Positions 14,485 to 23,905 are shown, counted from the first letter of the stretch. The stretch: DNA of 64,000 nucleotides from Ornithobacterium rhinotracheale DSM 15997 (GCF_000265465.1 NC_018016.1:1664001-1728000); one strand, 5' to 3'. The notes: a model not told the origin generated them from the letters alone. A program made the numbers and translations.

Positions 14485-16092
14485 ATGGAATACATAATAA
14501 TAGGAATCATAGGATTGTTGGTAGGAGGATTGATTGCCTACATACTGACAAAGAAGCAGTTAGATAACCGAAGCGAAATTCTCTATAACGAGGCAAAACA
14601 AAAAGCAGATTTATTAGAAAAAGAAGCCAATCGCATAAAACTCGAAGCCGAAAGCAAGCTTAAAGAAGCCAATACCGAAGGCGAGAGTATTAAAAAAGAG
14701 AAAATATTACAAGCTAAAGAGAAATTTTTAGAACTAAAAGCACAACACGAAGAGGCAGTAAATCAGCGAGAAAAGAAAATCTCTGACAGAGAAAAAGTAA
14801 TCAAAGAAAAAGAACATAAATTAAACGAAGGGCTAGCAGAGCTTAAGAAAAATAGAAAATCCCTGACTTCTGAAATCGAAGTTTTTGAAGAAAGAAGAAT
14901 TGCATTGCACCGCAAAATCGATGAGGTAAATGCCAATCATAAACGCCAAGTAGAGCTATTAGAAAAAATCTCGGGTTATTCCGCAGATGAGGCGCGCGAA
15001 GAATTAGTTCAATCATTAAAAGATGAAGCTAAAACCAAAGCGCAAGCACACATCCAAGAGATTATGGACGAGGCAAATATGAACGCTCGGGAAGAAGCGC
15101 GCAAGATTGTAATTCAGTCGATTCAGCGAATCGGGACAGAGCAAGCGGTGGAAAATGCCGTATCTGTATTTAATCTTGAAAACGATGATATCAAAGGTAG
15201 AATCATTGGGCGCGAGGGAAGAAACATTCGTGCCATCGAGGCAGCCACTGGGGTAGAAATCATTGTAGATGATACGCCAGAGGCTATTGTGCTTTCATGT
15301 TTTGACCCTATTCGTAGAGAGATTGCTCGCTTGTCGATGCACAAACTCGTAACCGATGGTAGAATTCACCCAGGTAGAATCGAGGAAGTTGTGGCTAAAA
15401 CGACAAAGCAAATCGAGGAGGAAATCGTGAATGTAGGAAAGAAAACCGTAATAGATTTAGGAATTCATGGTTTAAATCCAGAGTTGATTCGTATCGTTGG
15501 GCGTATGAAATACCGTTCTTCTTACGGGCAAAACCTTTTGCAGCACTCTCGTGAGGTGGCGCACATTGCAGGTACTTTAGCGGCAGAATTGGGGTTGAAT
15601 GCCAAATTGGCTAAGCGTGCAGGGTTGTTGCACGACATCGGGAAAGTGCCAGAGCAAGAATCTGAATTGCCACACGCTATTTTGGGTATGCAATGGGCAG
15701 AGAAATTTGGAGAAAATCCAGAAGTGGTGAATGCCATTGGAGCGCACCACGACGAGATTGAAATGACTTCGTTATTGTCTCCTATTGTGCAAGTTGCAGA
15801 TGCGATTAGTGGAGCAAGACCAGGCGCAAGACGCCAAGTCGTGGAGTCATACATTCAGCGATTAAAAGATTTAGAAAATACCGCTTTAGGATTTGAGGGC
15901 GTGCAAAAAGCTTATGCAATTCAGGCGGGTAGAGAGCTCCGTGTAATGGTGGATTGCGAAAAAGTGGACGATGCTAGAGCCAACGAATTATCTTTCTTGA
16001 TTAGTGATAAAATTCAAAATGAAATGACTTATCCAGGGCAAGTGAAAGTTACCGTAATTCGTGAGACACGCGCCATCAATATTGCAAAATAA
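14485..16092 (+). CDS. rny: Ribonuclease Y
   Basis: Membrane-anchored endoribonuclease that initiates mRNA decay. The 535-aa product has an N-terminal transmembrane helix (about 2-19), a long charged coiled coil (25-205), a KH RNA-binding domain ([19 protein letters not shown], about 235-255) and an HD phosphohydrolase domain with [10 protein letters not shown] and a downstream AHHDE. Length and domain order match RNase Y fully. It follows the 6S-like RNA and ends at a strong terminator. Confidence 0.95.
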   Translation: MEYIIIGIIGLLVGGLIAYILTKKQLDNRSEILYNEAKQKADLLEKEANRIKLEAESKLKEANTEGESIKKEKILQAKEKFLELKAQHEEAVNQREKKISDREKVIKEKEHKLNEGLAELKKNRKSLTSEIEVFEERRIALHRKIDEVNANHKRQVELLEKISGYSADEAREELVQSLKDEAKTKAQAHIQEIMDEANMNAREEARKIVIQSIQRIGTEQAVENAVSVFNLENDDIKGRIIGREGRNIRAIEAATGVEIIVDDTPEAIVLSCFDPIRREIARLSMHKLVTDGRIHPGRIEEVVAKTTKQIEEEIVNVGKKTVIDLGIHGLNPELIRIVGRMKYRSSYGQNLLQHSREVAHIAGTLAAELGLNAKLAKRAGLLHDIGKVPEQESELPHAILGMQWAEKFGENPEVVNAIGAHHDEIEMTSLLSPIVQVADAISGARPGARRQVVESYIQRLKDLENTALGFEGVQKAYAIQAGRELRVMVDCEKVDDARANELSFLISDKIQNEMTYPGQVKVTVIRETRAINIAK

Positions 16093-16133
16093 AATATAGC
16101 AAAATCCTATTTTTAGGGATTGATTTTAATGTT

Positions 16134-16171
16134 AAATCGTAAAGAAAAATTAAATTCTTTACGGTTTTTTT
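16134..16171 (+). terminator. rny terminator
   Basis: AAATCGTAAAGAA (16134-16146) pairs with TTCTTTACGGTTT (16155-16167) with one G-U pair, and the right arm merges into a T run. Confidence 0.8.
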
Positions 16172-16172
16172 A

Positions 16173-16180
16173 TATATTTG
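16173..16180 (+). promoter_or_regulatory. -7 box (TATATTTG) for DUF2807 lipoprotein
   Basis: A perfect TAnnTTTG match directly after the rny terminator, 23 bases before the start codon at 16204. Confidence 0.55.
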
Positions 16181-16203
16181 GTTAAGTCTTAAATAATAAT
16201 ATT

Positions 16204-16914
16204 ATGAAAAAAGGATTTTGGTTTATATTTTTCGTTTCATTTTTCATGGTTTCTTGTGGTATAGAGGCTATTTATGGAATCAAGGGGAATGGTAATGTGG
16301 TTGAGAGAAATTATGACTTGTCTAGGTTTCAAAAATTAGACATGTTAGGGAGTATGGATGTAGTTTATTACAAAAGCAATTCGTATAGAGCTACGGTGGT
16401 TGTAGATGAAAATATTCAGCCCTATGTTTTGGTAGAAGAGGGAAATAACACTTTAAGATTAAAAATGAAACCAGGTTCTTTTTCTTATAAAAAACTTTTG
16501 ATCAAAGTCTATGCGCCAGATTTATCGTCGGTAGACTTAATCGGGTCGGGTGATTTTAAAGCCAATGATAAAATCACGGCAAATAAATTTTGGGGTGCTG
16601 TTTCTGGTTCAGGAAATTTCAGAGGCACGCTTGATTGCGAAAAGGTAGAAATGGCAATTTCGGGCTCTGGCGATGTGAAAGTAGGGGGCAAAACGCAAGA
16701 TTTAAATGTTAGAATTTCAGGTTCAGGCAACTTTAATGGAAAAAGCTTGCAGAGTGAAAATGCAAATATCAAGGTTTCGGGCTCTGGAGATGTCACTGTA
16801 TTTGCCACAGAGTCATTGGACGCAGTGGTGAGTGGCTCTGGCGATGTTCGCTATTTGGGTAATCCTCGTTTAAATACAAAAACTTCGGGCTCAGGAAGTA
16901 TTCATAAATTGTAA
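16204..16914 (+). CDS. DUF2807 (GIN-domain) lipoprotein
   Basis: Exported 236-aa lipoprotein: signal helix with lipobox ending MVSCG (Cys19). The rest is a DUF2807 beta-helix made of repeated strands marked by the motif SGSGD/N, seen about seven times (IGSGDF, SGSGNF, SGSGDV, SGSGNF, SGSGDV, SGSGDV, SGSGSI). Such proteins are abundant in Bacteroidota and thought to be envelope or adhesion-related, but no activity is known. Monocistronic between a promoter and a terminator. Confidence 0.85.
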   Translation: MKKGFWFIFFVSFFMVSCGIEAIYGIKGNGNVVERNYDLSRFQKLDMLGSMDVVYYKSNSYRATVVVDENIQPYVLVEEGNNTLRLKMKPGSFSYKKLLIKVYAPDLSSVDLIGSGDFKANDKITANKFWGAVSGSGNFRGTLDCEKVEMAISGSGDVKVGGKTQDLNVRISGSGNFNGKSLQSENANIKVSGSGDVTVFATESLDAVVSGSGDVRYLGNPRLNTKTSGSGSIHKL

Positions 16915-16947
16915 AAAATACATTTTTTAGCCATAGATAAATATCAA

Positions 16948-16976
16948 AAATCGCAAAGTATTCTTTGCGGTTTTTT
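16948..16976 (+). terminator. Terminator after DUF2807 gene
   Basis: AAATCGCAAAG (16948-16958), a four-base loop, CTTTGCGGTTT (16963-16973) and continuing T residues. Confidence 0.75.
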
Positions 16977-17034
16977 CGTTTCTTAACGAAATGAGAAAGC
17001 ATAAAAAGTATTTATAAATCCCGAAAAAAATCCC

Positions 17035-17042
17035 TATTTTTG
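17035..17042 (+). promoter_or_regulatory. -7 box (TATTTTTG) for GH3-like gene
   Basis: Matches TAnnTTTG 21 bases before the start at 17064. Confidence 0.5.
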
Positions 17043-17063
17043 TGCGTTTTGTAAGGGAAAACT

Positions 17064-18581
17064 ATGGTAACAATCGTAAATAAAATCGCATCTTTTGTCG
17101 TTAATTCTTATGTCAATAAGGTAGAAGAAATTCGCACGCAGCCCATTGAGGCGCAGCAGCGTGTGTTCAAGTATTTGATAGAGAGAGGGAAGAGAACGCA
17201 GTATGGACAAAAGTTTGATTTTAAAAATATAAAAACCTACGAGGATTTTAAAGAGAAAGTGCCCGTGGTGATTTATGAAGAATTGGAACCAGAAATTGAA
17301 CGCGCACGCCGAGGCGCAGCCGATGTGCTCTGGCCAGGGAAGGTGCAATGGTTTGCCAAATCTTCGGGAACGACCAATGCCAAAAGTAAGTTTATCCCAA
17401 TTACCAAAGAATCTTTGGAGCAAAATCATTTTACTTCGGGCAAAATGCTTTTTGCCAATTATTTAGAAAATCATCCCAATACTGCGATGTTTACCAAGAA
17501 GAATTTGCGCATTGGGGGAAGTGCCGATTTATACCAAGAATATGGCACCAAGTATGGTGACTTGTCTGCAATTATGATTGATAATTTGCCATTTTGGGCA
17601 GATTATATGAATACACCAAATAAAGAAATTTCGCTACTCAGCGATTGGAATGTAAAGCTAGATGCCATTGCGCAAGCAGCAATCAAGGACAGTGTGGGCT
17701 CGCTCACGGGCGTTCCGTCGTGGATGCTGGTGTTGCTCAACCATTGTTTAAGCCTTACGGGCAAGGATCATTTACACGAGATTTGGCCAGATTTGGAAGT
17801 GTTTTTTCATGGAGGAATCAGTTTTAAGCCTTATTTAAAAAACTACGAAGAAATTTGTGGCAAAGAGATGAGGTATTACGAAATTTATAACGCGTCTGAA
17901 GGCTATTTTTCTATGCAAGATTTGCCCGATAGCAAGGACATGCTTTTAATGCTAAACACAGGGATTTTCTTTGAATTTATCCCGATGGAAGAGGAGGCTT
18001 TAAAGGCGAGAAAAGCAGTGCCATTGCAAGAAGTAGAGCTAAATAAAAACTATGCAATTGTGATTTCTACCATCGGCGGGTTGTGGCGTTATATGATTGG
18101 CGATACTGTGAAGTTTAAATCAATTAATCCGTATAGGATCGTTGTTTCTGGTCGCACCAAACACTATATCAATGCCTTTGGCGAAGAAATTATTATAGAA
18201 AATGCAGAGGAAGCGTTGGATTTTGCGTCCAACGAAACGGGAGCTAAAATTAAAGAATACACGGGCGCACCGATTTTTATGCACGACAAAGAAAAAGGAG
18301 CGCATGAATGGGTGATTGAATTTGAACGAGAACCAAACGATTTTGAGCAGTTTAAAATTCTTTTTGACCAAAAGCTGAAAGAAATAAATTCGGACTATGA
18401 GGCAAAACGCTACAACAACATGACTTTGAATTTCCCGAGCATTCACATGGGGCGAAAAGATTTATTTTACGACTGGATGGAAAGCCGAGGCAAATTGGGC
18501 GGACAAAATAAAGTGCCACGCCTTTGCAACGACCGAGAGTATATAGACCCGCTATTACGCCTAAACCAAACAGAATCTTGA
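17064..18581 (+). CDS. GH3 auxin-responsive promoter family acyl-adenylating protein
   Basis: 505-aa protein of the GH3 family, whose plant members conjugate amino acids to acids by acyl adenylation. Visible motifs: an ATP-loop FAKSSGTTNAKSKFIPIT (about 98-115), a YNASEGYFSMQ segment (about 277-287) and GLWRYMIGDTVKF (about 339-351), corresponding to adenylate-forming motifs 1 to 3. Cytosolic. Bacterial homologues are common in Bacteroidota but their substrate is unknown. It stands alone between promoter boxes. Confidence 0.85.
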   Translation: MVTIVNKIASFVVNSYVNKVEEIRTQPIEAQQRVFKYLIERGKRTQYGQKFDFKNIKTYEDFKEKVPVVIYEELEPEIERARRGAADVLWPGKVQWFAKSSGTTNAKSKFIPITKESLEQNHFTSGKMLFANYLENHPNTAMFTKKNLRIGGSADLYQEYGTKYGDLSAIMIDNLPFWADYMNTPNKEISLLSDWNVKLDAIAQAAIKDSVGSLTGVPSWMLVLLNHCLSLTGKDHLHEIWPDLEVFFHGGISFKPYLKNYEEICGKEMRYYEIYNASEGYFSMQDLPDSKDMLLMLNTGIFFEFIPMEEEALKARKAVPLQEVELNKNYAIVISTIGGLWRYMIGDTVKFKSINPYRIVVSGRTKHYINAFGEEIIIENAEEALDFASNETGAKIKEYTGAPIFMHDKEKGAHEWVIEFEREPNDFEQFKILFDQKLKEINSDYEAKRYNNMTLNFPSIHMGRKDLFYDWMESRGKLGGQNKVPRLCNDREYIDPLLRLNQTES

Positions 18582-18632
18582 TTTTAATAAAACCTTAGCG
18601 CGTAATATGCTTTAATTTTATAATTTACACTT

Positions 18633-18640
18633 TATATTTG
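18633..18640 (+). promoter_or_regulatory. -7 box (TATATTTG) for the mutL operon
   Basis: A perfect TAnnTTTG only seven bases before the ATG at 18648. Transcription would begin about at the start codon, giving a leaderless or nearly leaderless message. Confidence 0.55.
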
Positions 18641-18647
18641 CTTTACC

Positions 18648-18971
18648 ATGTTAGGAAAAATATTCAATAAACGAGAATCTAGAAAATTTAAATACATTCC
18701 TAGATTTTACGATACCAAAACCCAAGATTTAATCAATCGCAGAATAGGAGATACCCGCTTTGCACAAGGCTATGTGGGCAAGAAAAAATCCCGCGAAGCC
18801 GATGCAATAGATGAATCCCGCATTGATTTTAAATCGTTTAGAAACAAAGAGAAACAAAGCGCATATGCTGTGAGAATCAATACATTTATCATTTTTGCGA
18901 TTCTTATGCTATTTGTGTTTATCATGTGGCTTATCACAAGTCCAAGTTTTTCTAATTTCTTTGCAGAATGA
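18648..18971 (+). CDS. Small membrane protein upstream of mutL
   Basis: 107-aa basic protein of unknown function. Residues 1-75 are polar and rich in Arg/Lys (KFKYIPRFYDTKTQDLINRR); one transmembrane helix lies near the C-terminus (about 83-100). It overlaps mutL by four bases (ATGA), implying translational coupling. The same small gene is often found in front of mutL in flavobacteria and is sometimes mislabelled riboflavin synthase subunit beta; nothing here supports that name. Confidence 0.7.
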   Translation: MLGKIFNKRESRKFKYIPRFYDTKTQDLINRRIGDTRFAQGYVGKKKSREADAIDESRIDFKSFRNKEKQSAYAVRINTFIIFAILMLFVFIMWLITSPSFSNFFAE

Positions 18972-20791
18972 GCGATATCATTCAATTATTGCCCCCACAG
19001 GTAGCCAACCAAATTGCTGCGGGAGAAGTAGTGCAGCGTCCGGCCTCTGTGGTAAAAGAATTGCTTGAAAATGCAGTAGATGCAGGTGCTACCCAAATAC
19101 AATTGATCGTGAAAGATGCAGGGCGCACGCTCGTGCAGGTGATCGATAATGGCAAAGGCATGTCGGTAACCGATGCGCGTATGGCGTTTGAGCGTCATGC
19201 AACTTCCAAAATTCACACCAGTGATGATATTTTTAAAATCATGACTAAAGGTTTTCGTGGCGAAGCCTTGGCATCCATCGCAGCGGTGGCGCAAGTGGAG
19301 CTAAAAACCAAACAAGACGAAGATACGGTGGGAACTTGCGTGCAGATTAGCGGTGGCGATTTTGAAAGCCAAGAGCCTGCAGTTACGCAAAAAGGGAGCA
19401 TTATTTCTGTGAAAAATTTATTTTACAATGTCCCTGCGCGTCGTAATTTCTTGAAATCAAATGCCGTAGAATTTCGCCATATTTTAGATGAATTTCATCG
19501 CGTGGCACTTTCGCACGAAAATATAGATTTTACCTTAATTCACAACGACGAAGAAATTTTTAGGCTCACAAAAGCAAATTTAGCACAACGCGTTTTGCAC
19601 ATTTTTGGTCGCAAAATCGAAGGTCAGCTAGTGCCTATTTCCGAAGAAACCGATATTGTAAAGATTACTGGCTATGTGGGAAAACCCAATATTGCCAAAA
19701 AATCACGAGGCGAACAATTTTTCTTTGTGAATCATCGATTCATTAAGAGTAATTATTTGCATAAAAGTATACAAAACGCTTTCGAGGATTTAATACCCAA
19801 AGGCAATCATCCCAGTTATTTTATTTTTTTAGAGCTTCCGCCCGAAAAAATCGACATTAATATTCACCCAACCAAAACTGAAATTAAGTTTGAAGATGAA
19901 TATAGCATTTTTGCTCAATTAAGAGCTGCAACAAAGCATGCTCTCGGGCAATATCAAGTAACTCCACCTTTGGATTTTGATTCTACGGTACAAATAGATG
20001 TCCCGATTTTGGATAAAAGGAAAGATATTTCTTATCCAGAAATTTCGGTGGATAAAACTTACAATCCCTTTGAAGTGGACACGCCACCCGTGGCACCAAG
20101 TTCTGGCGTGCCTAAGAACGGAGGTTTTAGCTATTCGCCGTCCCCTAGACCAAAATCTGCGGGAGGCAGCTATGATTATTATGATTTATTGTCGGGGGAG
20201 GAAGAGCTGCAAACGACTTTTGTGCCACAAGAGGAAATTCAAGAAACAAGCCAAGTCTTGCAGTGGAATAATGCGTATATCGTAGCCACATACAAGGGCG
20301 ATTTGCTTTTGATCGATCAGCACCGTGCGCATCAGACTATTTTGTTTTATAATTTCAAAAATTTAGCCCAGAAAAACACTTTAAGCCAGCAATTGCTTTT
20401 CCCGATTGAATATCCACTTAATGAGAAAGAAAAAAGTTTGCTCAACGAGTCGCTTTCAGATTGGTTAAGCTTTGGATTTGATATGGAAGTGCAGGGCGAT
20501 GTTTGTTTGGTCAATGCCATTCCGTCTGAAATTTCTCAAGAAAATATGATTGAAATTTTACAACATTTTTTTGAGGAAGAATCCGTAGATGATTTGGGGG
20601 AGCTCAAAGAACATTTATGCCGAATCATGGCTAAAAGTGCTGCAGTGAAAAAGGGAACTACGCTCAACGAGGCAGAAATTAATCATTTGGTACAAGAATT
20701 GTTTAAGCTAGAGCAATTTAATTATAGCCCTTTTGGGAAAAAAATATATTATTCACTTTCTTTACAAGAGATTCAAAAAAAATTAGACTAA
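18968..20791 (+). CDS. mutL: DNA mismatch repair protein MutL
   Basis: 607-aa MutL linking MutS mismatch recognition to repair. The GHKL ATPase domain is intact: ELLENAVDAGA, DNGKGM and GFRGEALASI near the N-terminus, then a variable linker (about 335-430) and a C-terminal dimerisation domain. The endonuclease motif DQHA(X)2E(X)4E is degraded: residues 450-461 read DQHRAHQTILFY, with E456 replaced by Gln and E461 by Tyr. The CPHGRP-type motif near the end reads SPFGKK. The latent nickase is therefore doubtful. Followed immediately by two rhomboid genes. Confidence 0.95.
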   Translation: MSDIIQLLPPQVANQIAAGEVVQRPASVVKELLENAVDAGATQIQLIVKDAGRTLVQVIDNGKGMSVTDARMAFERHATSKIHTSDDIFKIMTKGFRGEALASIAAVAQVELKTKQDEDTVGTCVQISGGDFESQEPAVTQKGSIISVKNLFYNVPARRNFLKSNAVEFRHILDEFHRVALSHENIDFTLIHNDEEIFRLTKANLAQRVLHIFGRKIEGQLVPISEETDIVKITGYVGKPNIAKKSRGEQFFFVNHRFIKSNYLHKSIQNAFEDLIPKGNHPSYFIFLELPPEKIDINIHPTKTEIKFEDEYSIFAQLRAATKHALGQYQVTPPLDFDSTVQIDVPILDKRKDISYPEISVDKTYNPFEVDTPPVAPSSGVPKNGGFSYSPSPRPKSAGGSYDYYDLLSGEEELQTTFVPQEEIQETSQVLQWNNAYIVATYKGDLLLIDQHRAHQTILFYNFKNLAQKNTLSQQLLFPIEYPLNEKEKSLLNESLSDWLSFGFDMEVQGDVCLVNAIPSEISQENMIEILQHFFEEESVDDLGELKEHLCRIMAKSAAVKKGTTLNEAEINHLVQELFKLEQFNYSPFGKKIYYSLSLQEIQKKLD

Positions 20792-21505
20792 ATGTTTCAA
20801 AGAATAGCACCGATTACCAAGAATTTAATCATCATCAATTTGCTGTTTTATTTGGCAACCTTTGTGTTTTCTAGCACCAATGGAATAGATTTGAGAGAAT
20901 ATCTTGGGGCATTTTATCCGTTGTCGGATAACTTTAGAAGTTTTCAAATCCTGTCGCATATGTTCATGCACGGAGATTTGACACACTTGTTTTTCAATAT
21001 GTTGGCATTGTTTATGTTCGGTTCTACTGTGGAAATGGTGCTTGGACCTAAAAGATATGTTATCCTCTATTTTGCTTCGGCTTTGGGGGCTTATGTTTTG
21101 TTTAATGCAACTAATTATCTTGAGGCACAACAACTTATTGCCGCAGCAGATTTGTCGCCACAACAAGTGGCATTGCTCTCAACGCTCAAGCCTATGATGG
21201 GAATCCCGGGGCTAGAGACGCTAAGTGCAATTTATTCAACGCCTATGGTAGGAGCCTCGGGCGCAATTTTTGGTGTTTTGATTGCGTTTGGAATGCTATT
21301 CCCAAATGCTGTTTTAATGCTTATTTTTCCGCCAATTCCTATCAAAGCTAAATACATTATTCCGCTTTATGTATTGCTAGAGCTTGTTCTGGCGATTCAG
21401 AGCAATCCAGGCGACAACATTGCACATTATGCACACATTGGTGGCGCAATTATCGGATTTATACTCATTAGAAACTGGAAAAAGACCTTACCAAGATGGA
21501 ATTAA
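20792..21505 (+). CDS. Rhomboid-family intramembrane serine protease (first)
   Basis: 237-aa inner-membrane protease with about six helices. The catalytic serine motif is GASGAIFGV (about 152-160), the oxyanion-side HMFMHGDLTHLFFNM (about 52-66) is the rhomboid signature, and the catalytic histidine is in AHIGGAIIG near the C-terminus. It starts directly after the mutL stop and overlaps the second rhomboid by ten bases. Substrates are unknown. Confidence 0.9.
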   Translation: MFQRIAPITKNLIIINLLFYLATFVFSSTNGIDLREYLGAFYPLSDNFRSFQILSHMFMHGDLTHLFFNMLALFMFGSTVEMVLGPKRYVILYFASALGAYVLFNATNYLEAQQLIAAADLSPQQVALLSTLKPMMGIPGLETLSAIYSTPMVGASGAIFGVLIAFGMLFPNAVLMLIFPPIPIKAKYIIPLYVLLELVLAIQSNPGDNIAHYAHIGGAIIGFILIRNWKKTLPRWN

Positions 21506-22353
21506 TCAATAAATTAAAAAATCAATTTATAAACGGAAATATTGCCATTAAATTAATCTATATCAATGTAGCAATCTTTTTGCTAGGTTGGATTATCCGT
21601 ATTTTTACCCCGATACATTATTTGAATCTGTATTTTGGGCTAAGCCCTTATAGCAGTGATTTCTGGGCAAAACCATGGAGCTTATTCACTTATATGTTTT
21701 TGCATTATGATGTATTGCATTTATTATTCAATATGCTTATGCTGTATTTTGTATCGGAATTCTATTTTAGATATTTTGGGGAGAAATCATTTAAAATCTT
21801 CTATTTTGTGGGAGGAATTGTTGCAGGATTATTTTTTATGATTTTAAACACATTCAGTGTGCAGTCATCAAATCTCATAGGTGCAAGTGCTGCAATTTAT
21901 TCTGTATTTTTTGCGATGGTGGCATATCAGCCTAATATGGAATTGAGGCTCCCATTTGTGCAATCGCCAGTGAAGTTGCTGTACATAGCAATTGGTTTGA
22001 TTGTACTTGGATTTTTATTAAATACCGATAATTTAGGCGGAAATGTTTCCCACATTGGAGGTGCTTTGTTTGGGTATTTGTATATGAAGCAATTTGAAAA
22101 AGGAAAAGATATTTTTGGCAAATTGGCAGAAAAATTAAACGGATTATTCAGCAAAAAGAGTCATTTAAAAATGAAGAAAAACTCTAAAGCTGAGAGCCAA
22201 ACTCCTCCGAGAGATGACTACGAATATCAAGATTGGAAAGCCGAACAAGAGAAAAATATCGATGAAATTTTGGATAAAATTTCCCGTTCAGGTTACAATA
22301 GTTTGACTAAAGAGGAGAAAGATTTTCTTTTTAAACGAGGAAAAAAACAATAA
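21496..22353 (+). CDS. Rhomboid-family intramembrane serine protease (second)
   Basis: 285-aa paralogue of the preceding gene. Rhomboid motifs: YMFLHYDVLHLLFNMLML (about 68-85), GASAAIYSV with the catalytic Ser (about 128-136), and SHIGGALFGYLY with His (about 182-193). It carries an extra charged cytosolic tail (about 205-285) ending in a small helical module (LDKISRSGYNSLTKEEKDFL), typical of flavobacterial tandem rhomboids. It overlaps the first rhomboid gene, so the two are translated together. Confidence 0.9.
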   Translation: MELINKLKNQFINGNIAIKLIYINVAIFLLGWIIRIFTPIHYLNLYFGLSPYSSDFWAKPWSLFTYMFLHYDVLHLLFNMLMLYFVSEFYFRYFGEKSFKIFYFVGGIVAGLFFMILNTFSVQSSNLIGASAAIYSVFFAMVAYQPNMELRLPFVQSPVKLLYIAIGLIVLGFLLNTDNLGGNVSHIGGALFGYLYMKQFEKGKDIFGKLAEKLNGLFSKKSHLKMKKNSKAESQTPPRDDYEYQDWKAEQEKNIDEILDKISRSGYNSLTKEEKDFLFKRGKKQ

Positions 22354-22355
22354 AA

Positions 22356-22387
22356 TTGTGCTAAATCAAAATATTTGATTATATTTG
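22356..22387 (+). promoter_or_regulatory. Promoter of tRNA-Cys
   Basis: TTG at 22356-22358, a 21-bp spacer and TATATTTG at 22380-22387, ending 19 bases before the mature tRNA. Confidence 0.65.
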
Positions 22388-22406
22388 CACTCCCAACCCA
22401 AAAAAT

Positions 22407-22480
22407 GGTTTCGTGGCCGAGTGGCTAGGCAGAGGTCTGCAAAACCTTGTACAGCGGTTCGAATCCGCTCGAAACCTCCA
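22407..22480 (+). tRNA. tRNA-Cys (GCA)
   Basis: Acceptor arms GGTTTCG and CGAAACC, U73 discriminator and an encoded CCA at 22478-22480. The D arm reads GCCGAGTGGCTAGGC, the anticodon loop CTGCAAA gives anticodon GCA, and the T arm reads GCGGTTCGAATCCGC. The length is 74. U73 and GCA are both tRNA-Cys identity elements. Confidence 0.95.
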
Positions 22481-22515
22481 AAAATCTCTAAGACGAAAGT
22501 TTTAGAGATTTTTTT
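22481..22515 (+). terminator. tRNA-Cys terminator
   Basis: AAAATCTCTAA (22481-22491) and TTAGAGATTTT (22502-22512) followed by T residues. Confidence 0.75.
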
Positions 22516-22570
22516 ATGCCTAAAAAATCGATTTTTAGACATTTTTCAGTTTTCTTTCCATAATTAAAAG

Positions 22571-22578
22571 TAAATTTG
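22571..22578 (+). promoter_or_regulatory. -7 box (TAAATTTG) for rfbD
   Basis: TAnnTTTG match four bases before the ATG at 22583, so the message would be leaderless or nearly so. Confidence 0.45.
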
Positions 22579-22582
22579 TTTA

Positions 22583-23440
22583 ATGAAACAAGTTTTAGTT
22601 ACAGGAGGAAACGGACAATTAGGAAGTTGTATTCAAAAAATAGCATCTAACTATCCAGATTTTAAATTTACTTTTACTGATGTTGCTACTTTAGACATCA
22701 CTAGCCCAGAGGCGGTGAAAGACTTTTTTGCGCAAAATACATTTGATTTTGTGATCAATTGTGCCGCTTATACCGCGGTAGATTTGGCTGAGACAGAGCA
22801 AGAAATCGCACGAAAAGTAAATGCCGATGCCGTGGGCTATTTAGCCGAAGCGGCTCGTTTACAAGATGCGTGGTTCATTCATATTTCTACGGACTATGTT
22901 TTTGATGGAGGTTTTTCTACGCCTATATTGCCAGAGGAAAAAACAAATCCGCTCAATATTTATGGTAAAACCAAATTAGCGGGAGAGGAGCTAGCTTTTG
23001 CCAATAATCCCAAAACAATTGTGATTCGCACAGCTTGGGTGTATAGCGAGTTTGGCAAAAACTTCGTGAAAACAATGTTGAGATTATTCCGCGAAAAAGA
23101 TGAGCTTTCTGTGGTGAATGATCAAATCGGGGCACCTACTAATGCGAATGATTTAGCTTTAGCGATTCTATCAATTTTAGAAAAAAATCGTTTAAAATCG
23201 GGAATTTATCATTTTACCAATGAGGGAGAGATTTCTTGGTTCGATTTTGCTTCTGCAATTAGGGAGCTTTCGCAAAGTTCTATCACGATTCATCCCGTAG
23301 ATTCTACGGCGTTTCCTACTGTGGCTCTGCGCCCGAAATATTCTGTACTGGATTTGTCTAGTTTTAAAGAAACCTTTGAGCAAAAAATCCCAGATTGGAA
23401 AGTTAGCTTAGAGAAACTGCTGCAAGAAAATGATTTATAA
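22583..23440 (+). CDS. rfbD: dTDP-4-dehydrorhamnose reductase
   Basis: Last step of dTDP-L-rhamnose synthesis: NADPH reduction of dTDP-4-dehydrorhamnose, cytosolic. The 285-aa product is an extended SDR: Rossmann motif TGGNGQLGS (7-15), INCAAYTAVDLAE, the STDYVFDGG strand (about 101-109) and the catalytic YGKTKLAGE (Y and K, about 125-133). Length and motifs fit RfbD/RmlD. It is isolated from other rhamnose genes here and is flanked by tRNA-Cys and a bidirectional terminator. Confidence 0.9.
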   Translation: MKQVLVTGGNGQLGSCIQKIASNYPDFKFTFTDVATLDITSPEAVKDFFAQNTFDFVINCAAYTAVDLAETEQEIARKVNADAVGYLAEAARLQDAWFIHISTDYVFDGGFSTPILPEEKTNPLNIYGKTKLAGEELAFANNPKTIVIRTAWVYSEFGKNFVKTMLRLFREKDELSVVNDQIGAPTNANDLALAILSILEKNRLKSGIYHFTNEGEISWFDFASAIRELSQSSITIHPVDSTAFPTVALRPKYSVLDLSSFKETFEQKIPDWKVSLEKLLQENDL

Positions 23441-23444
23441 ATAA

Positions 23445-23478
23445 AAAAAGGGCTAAAAACTTAATTTTAGCCCTTTTT
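23445..23478. terminator. Bidirectional terminator between rfbD and HIT gene
   Basis: AAAAAGGGCTAAAA (23445-23458), a six-base loop and TTTTAGCCCTTTTT (23465-23478). It serves the convergent genes on both sides. Confidence 0.85.
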
Positions 23479-23514
23479 ACTTCTAAAAACATTTTATCAT
23501 GAAAACTAAATCGT

Positions 23515-23904
23515 TTAAATATTGCTAGCAATATTTGCTCTGATTTCTTCCATTTCTTCTTTGGAAATATCAATCTTATTGGCAAAATTCATGTCGCCCA
23601 TGTCATTCATTGGCACGAGGTGTACATGTGCGTGTGGCACTTCTAGCCCCATGACGGAAACGCCCACACGATTGCAATCAATGCTTTTCTCGATAGCATG
23701 AGCCACTTTGTAAGCAAAAGCCATTAAGCCATTGAATTGCTCTGGAGATAAATCCCAAATTCGGTCGGTTTCTTGTTTTGGAACCACAAGCGTGTGACCT
23801 TTAGCAATAGGAAATGCATCTAAAAACGCGATATAATCATCGTTTTCAGCGATTTTATAAGCAGGAATTTCTCCGTTGATGATTTTAGTGAAAATACTTG
23901 CCAT
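23515..23904 (-). CDS. HIT-family nucleotide hydrolase/transferase
   Basis: 129-aa histidine-triad protein. The motif HAHVHLVPM (residues 93-101) contains the HxHxH triad that hydrolyses nucleoside phosphoramidates or similar bonds. The N-terminus SIFTKIINGEIPAYKIAEND is typical of the HinT-like branch. It starts one base after the greA stop, so it is co-transcribed with greA, a common pairing in Bacteroidota. Confidence 0.92.
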   Translation of the reverse strand: MASIFTKIINGEIPAYKIAENDDYIAFLDAFPIAKGHTLVVPKQETDRIWDLSPEQFNGLMAFAYKVAHAIEKSIDCNRVGVSVMGLEVPHAHVHLVPMNDMGDMNFANKIDISKEEMEEIRANIASNI

Positions 23905-23905
23905 T

